The notes beneath the pieces were generated by a model, which had not been told where the DNA came from, did no database searches, and saw only the letters and a list, made by a program, of their open reading frames with translations. Made by a program: the position numbers and the translations under genes. This document shows, one piece after another, positions 6,074 to 9,112 of a DNA stretch of 9,112 nt; position 1 is the stretch's first letter; every line of letters begins with the position of its first letter. This DNA comes from SAR202 cluster bacterium (lineage in GTDB: Bacteria; Chloroflexota; Dehalococcoidia; SAR202; CAJWER01), in contig JASLXL010000028.1 of NCBI GenBank assembly GCA_030740335.1, positions 1-9,112 of the forward strand, given 5' to 3'.

Positions 6074-7051
6074 CTATATTCCGTATATCTCTTCGATTGT
6101 GCTGACGATTCGTGCCGCGTCCGGAAGTGCCGAGGCCTCCAGCTTCCCGTTGTAGGGCGCGGGCACCTCCAGGCCTGCCACACGCCCTACGGGGCCGTCG
6201 AGGGAGTCAAAAACACTTTCCTGGACCTTGCTAACAATTTCCGCTCCAAATCCGCCACTCCGCCACGCCTCATCGACGACGATGACTCGGTTGGTCTTCT
6301 CGACCGAAGTTAGTACGGTCGCAGTATCCAGCGGACGGAGCGTGCGAAGGTCTATGACTTCCGCCTCCACTCCCTTTTTCTCCAATATGGCGGCCGCCTC
6401 GAGCGCCGTGTGTACCCCGCGTGAGTAGGCTACGAGGGTTACATCGTCGCCGGCCCGCTTGACCTTCGCTTGTCCGAAGGGTATCGCGTAGTGGTCGTCG
6501 GGGACGTCACCGCACACCTGATACAAGCGCGCATGCTCCGCAAAGATTACCGGATCTTCGTCGGCGACGGCTGTTCGTAGCAGGCCCAGGGCATCATAAG
6601 AATCGGACGGGACCGCCACCTTCAGGCCTGGAACCGATGCGAACCATCCTTCGAGACTCTGGGAGTGTGTGGCGCCGAGTTGTGCGCCACCGCCCGTTAC
6701 GGTCCTGATGACTATGGGTACCTGTATCTGGCCGTTGGACATGTAGCGCAGCTTCGCAGCGTGGTTCACAACCATGTCCATGGCCAAGAGGAGGAAGTTG
6801 ATCGTCATGATCTCGACGATGGGCCTCAGGCCTGCCATCGCAGCCCCGACCGCGGCACCAACGACAACCCCTTCCGAAATTGGGGTGTCCCTGATCCGTT
6901 CGTGGCCGTACTTCTCCAGCATTCCTTTAGTGACAGCGTACGGCCCCTGGTAACTTCCAATGTCCTCCCCCATAAGGAAGACTCGCTCGTCTGTGTCCAG
7001 CGCCTCCGTGAGACCCCTGGTGACGGCGTCTCTGAGGGTTATTTCACCCAT
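6074..7051 (-). CDS. pdhB: Pyruvate dehydrogenase E1 component, beta subunit
   Basis: With ATG 7051 the product has 325 residues, the usual size for E1-beta of the two-subunit (alpha2beta2) E1 type. It pairs with E1-alpha to decarboxylate pyruvate with thiamine diphosphate and acetylate the E2 lipoyl arm. Family marks are MGEDIG (27-32), RIRDTPISE with Glu60 expected to activate the thiamine ring, GAAVGAAMAGLRPIVEIM, the GGGAQLGATHSQSLEGWFASVPGLKV-type active-site segment, and the C-terminal transketolase domain ending VVDEAWRSGGFGAEI and VPAPYN. A GTG at 7063 is in frame. The AGGTGGAG box lies 6 bases before ATG 7051, and families commonly start 'M-x-EIT', so ATG 7051 is chosen. It follows pdhA by 18-30 bp and precedes the hairpin and pdhC. 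2-oxoisovalerate or acetoin E1-beta are possible relatives; PDH is preferred because of the complete E3-E1-E2 set. Confidence 0.94.
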   Translation of the reverse strand: MGEITLRDAVTRGLTEALDTDERVFLMGEDIGSYQGPYAVTKGMLEKYGHERIRDTPISEGVVVGAAVGAAMAGLRPIVEIMTINFLLLAMDMVVNHAAKLRYMSNGQIQVPIVIRTVTGGGAQLGATHSQSLEGWFASVPGLKVAVPSDSYDALGLLRTAVADEDPVIFAEHARLYQVCGDVPDDHYAIPFGQAKVKRAGDDVTLVAYSRGVHTALEAAAILEKKGVEAEVIDLRTLRPLDTATVLTSVEKTNRVIVVDEAWRSGGFGAEIVSKVQESVFDSLDGPVGRVAGLEVPAPYNGKLEASALPDAARIVSTIEEIYGI

Positions 7052-7081
7052 AGATTGCTCCACCTCTGCTCGCGGGCACCA

Positions 7082-8044
7082 TCAACCGTACACGTTCTCG
7101 AAGAGGGCCTCAGGGCCCGGCTCGTCACTTTGTTCTGCGAATGCGATGGCTTCAGAGACGGCGGCATCAACCCGCTCACCAATCCGGGCGATCTGGCCAT
7201 CGTCGATGAGGCCGTGCACAAGAGCAGCCTCTCTGAAGGTGTTGATCGGATCGCGAATTCGCCACTGGTCGATTTCGTCCGATGCGCGGTACGTCTGCGG
7301 GTCTTGTAGCGAATGTCCGACAAATCTATATGTCATCGCCTCAAGGAACACGGGACCTCCGCCCGCTCGAACTCGCTCCAACGCCTCGCTAAACGAATCG
7401 CGCACCGCAACGACATCCATGCCATCGATCTGCGCTGCGGGAATTTTGTAGGCGTCGGCGGCCAGATAGATGTCCTTGCCCCCTGCCCTCGTACGCTCGA
7501 TGTGGGTCCCCATTCCGTATAGGTTGTTCTCTAACAAAAAAACTATAGGCAGCTTCCAGAGCGATGCCAGATTCAGGGTCTCATGGAAAGAACCCTCGTT
7601 CACAGCGCCATCTCCGAAGATGCAGAGGACGGCGCGATCTTCGTTCCTGTACTTGATGGCCAGGGCCAGCCCCGCCGCCAATGGCATCTGTCCGCCTACT
7701 ATGGCATGGCCTCCCATGAAGCCCCTCGATACATCGAAGATGTGCATGGAGCCGCCCTTGCCGCCGCTGGTTCCTGTGACCTTGCCCATTAGCTCCGCCA
7801 TGATCAGGTTGGGGTGCACTCCCCTGGCAAGTGCGTGACCGTGGTCACGGTAGTGAGTGATTATGTAGTCGTCGTCTCGAAGTGTAGATATGGCCCCAAC
7901 GGCGATGGCTTCCTCTCCGATGTACAGGTGAAGGAAGCCGTGGATTTTGCCCTGCATGTACAGGCGACCGCTCTGCTCCTCAAATCGGCGTATGAGTAGC
8001 ATCTTTTCGTATAGCTGAACTATCTGGCCATTGTCCAGATCCAT
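7082..8044 (-). CDS. pdhA: Pyruvate dehydrogenase E1 component, alpha subunit
   Basis: The 320-residue product binds thiamine diphosphate and performs the decarboxylation half of the E1 reaction with PdhB. The thiamine-binding motif runs from GDG (144-146) to the Asn pair at 173-174, in the family pattern GDG-x(about 26)-NN. Other marks are IRRFEE near the start (18-23), HLYIGEEA (39-46), THYRDHGHALARG (63-75), GTSGGKGGSMHI (91-102) and the loop GHSLQDPQTYR, which is typical of PDH-type E1-alpha. ATG 8044 begins 3 bp after the E3 stop, so the two genes are likely translationally coupled. The downstream pdhB start is 30 bp away (18 bp if its GTG is used). Acetoin dehydrogenase E1-alpha is similar in size; the loop sequence favours pyruvate or another 2-oxoacid. 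Cytoplasmic. Confidence 0.95.
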   Translation of the reverse strand: MDLDNGQIVQLYEKMLLIRRFEEQSGRLYMQGKIHGFLHLYIGEEAIAVGAISTLRDDDYIITHYRDHGHALARGVHPNLIMAELMGKVTGTSGGKGGSMHIFDVSRGFMGGHAIVGGQMPLAAGLALAIKYRNEDRAVLCIFGDGAVNEGSFHETLNLASLWKLPIVFLLENNLYGMGTHIERTRAGGKDIYLAADAYKIPAAQIDGMDVVAVRDSFSEALERVRAGGGPVFLEAMTYRFVGHSLQDPQTYRASDEIDQWRIRDPINTFREAALVHGLIDDGQIARIGERVDAAVSEAIAFAEQSDEPGPEALFENVYG

Positions 8045-8047
8045 CGC

Positions 8048-9112
8048 TTATCCGGCACGTGGACGGTAAAGGTGGATGGCCTCGCCATCCGCGTCCAGCG
8101 CGGCCTCCTTGATGATCTCTGAGATCGTAGGATGGGGATGAACCAGCCAGCCCAGTTCCTTGTTGGTACTCTCCAGCAGTTTCGCCATCGAGAGCTCTCC
8201 CAGCAGTTCGGTCACCTCGGCACCTATCATGTGACCGCCCAGGATATCACCGATCTCGGCGTCCAGAATGAGCTTGACCATCCCATCGGGTTCGCCAAGT
8301 CCCAGCGCTTTGCCGTTGGAGGCGATCTGGAACCTGCCAATCTTGACGTCATGGCCCTTCTCGCGAGCCTGGGCCTCGGTCAGTCCGAAGCTGCCAATCT
8401 GGGGCTTGCAGTACGTTGCCCGTGGCATAAGTTCGTAGTCTAGTGCAGGAGTCTCGAGGCCTGCCATGTGTTCCACCGCGGTGACTCCTTGAGCCGAGGC
8501 CACATGGGCCAGCAGAAGCCTGCCCGTTACGTCACCGATTGCATAGACTCCTGGCACGTTGGTCTCCATGCGGTCGTCGACCGTAATGAACCCTCGTTCG
8601 GTGCCTACACCAGCACTCTCTAGTCCGATACCGTCTATGTTGCCCTGGGTGCCAACCGCGACGAGCACCTTTTCACACTCAATCTCGGTGGTGTCGGATT
8701 CGCTCTTAACCGTGACTCTGGCCATGCCGTTATTAACTTCGATGCTCTCAACGCTGGCCCCGGTTATCGCCTTGATGCCCTGTCGCCTGAAGGAGCGCTC
8801 CAGGTGCTGGCTTATCTCAGCGTCCTCGGTGGGCACTAGTCTCGGCATAAGCTCGACAAGCGTTACCTCTGATCCATATGCCCCCCAGACGTACGCGAAT
8901 TCGACCCCGAGGGCTCCGGCACCAACGATTACCGCCCTGGGAGGCACTTCACGAGTTTCGAGGGCCTCTTGACTCCCAATCACAACCTCGCCGTCGATGG
9001 GCAATGTTGGGATAGCGCGCGCGCGCGCGCCCGTGGCGATAATGACCTTATCGGCGGTGAGCGTTCGGTCAGTGCCTTGTATCTCGATCGTACCCGGGTC
9101 GAGGAGGACTCC
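8048..9112 (-). CDS. lpdA: Dihydrolipoyl dehydrogenase, E3 (5' end outside window)
   Basis: The frame is open to the window edge and gives 354 residues plus a TAA. The N-terminal FAD-binding part with the redox-active CxxxxC is outside the window. What is visible begins inside the first FAD segment (TADKVIIATGARAR). It continues with the NAD-binding GAGALGVEFAY, then VLVAVGTQGN, the second FAD-binding VYAIGDVTGRLLLAHVAS, and the dimer-interface domain with HPHPTISE, the catalytic His-Glu region (family HxHPTxSE). E3 reoxidises dihydrolipoyl on E2 and passes electrons to NAD+. An apparent internal start (TTG 9004) is not the true start, because the family match continues upstream in the same frame. 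It is the most upstream gene seen in this operon, and any promoter lies beyond position 9112. Other pyridine nucleotide disulfide oxidoreductases are excluded by the HPHPTISE end and the E1/E2 neighbours. Confidence 0.95.
   Translation of the reverse strand, partial: GVLLDPGTIEIQGTDRTLTADKVIIATGARARAIPTLPIDGEVVIGSQEALETREVPPRAVIVGAGALGVEFAYVWGAYGSEVTLVELMPRLVPTEDAEISQHLERSFRRQGIKAITGASVESIEVNNGMARVTVKSESDTTEIECEKVLVAVGTQGNIDGIGLESAGVGTERGFITVDDRMETNVPGVYAIGDVTGRLLLAHVASAQGVTAVEHMAGLETPALDYELMPRATYCKPQIGSFGLTEAQAREKGHDVKIGRFQIASNGKALGLGEPDGMVKLILDAEIGDILGGHMIGAEVTELLGELSMAKLLESTNKELGWLVHPHPTISEIIKEAALDADGEAIHLYRPRAG
9015..9030. repeat. (GC)8 dinucleotide tract inside lpdA
   Basis: Sixteen bases of strictly alternating G and C lie in the E3 coding frame and encode alternating Ala and Arg (ARARA) between ATG and IPTLP. 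Alternating GC can adopt Z-DNA and is prone to 2-bp slippage, which would shift the E3 frame. The frame is intact here. Confidence 0.75.

Overview
The window is bacterial chromosomal DNA of fairly high G+C with dense coding. The mix of genes suggests a Chloroflexota-like organism (SAR202/Dehalococcoidia type). The clues are an LppX/LprG-type lipoprotein with a Thr-Pro-rich linker, a Thr-Pro stalk membrane protein, FAD-dependent ThyX and a single-lipoyl pyruvate dehydrogenase complex. This placement is inferred from gene style; there is no rRNA or other phylogenetic marker in the window.

Plus-strand half (1 to about 3562). The window opens in the 3' end of a gene for a Thr-Pro-stalked protein with a C-terminal membrane anchor. 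A tiny cysteine-rich zinc-ribbon gene (268-444) follows. Next is a cluster of three envelope genes: an LppX/LprAFG-family lipoprotein (479-1237), a 14-helix DHA2-type MFS transporter (1243-2820) only 5 bp later, and a membrane-anchored TlpA/ResA-like thioredoxin (2882-3562). The lipoprotein-plus-MFS pair has the same arrangement as mycobacterial lprG-Rv1410c (P55), a system that moves lipids such as triacylglycerol across the envelope. This is the most interesting unit in the window.

Middle (3512-3811, minus strand). A remnant of an SGNH/GDSL hydrolase gene keeps its start block and its C-terminal block. It lacks the middle and carries a stop and two frameshifts. Its 3' end overlaps the thioredoxin gene antisense by 51 bp.

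Minus-strand half (9112 down to 3844). A pyruvate (2-oxoacid) dehydrogenase operon reads E3 (lpdA, cut by the window edge), E1-alpha (pdhA), E1-beta (pdhB), E2 (pdhC), followed 88 bp later by thyX. E3 and E1-alpha are 3 bp apart. A perfect 8-bp hairpin lies between pdhB and pdhC, and pdhC very probably starts at a CTG codon. E1 decarboxylates pyruvate and acetylates the E2 lipoyl group, E2 passes the acetyl to CoA, and E3 reoxidises the lipoyl group with NAD+. ThyX makes dTMP and is functionally separate.

No tRNA, rRNA, CRISPR, insertion sequence or convincing rho-independent terminator was seen. No stretch over 300 bp lacks a gene or gene remnant.
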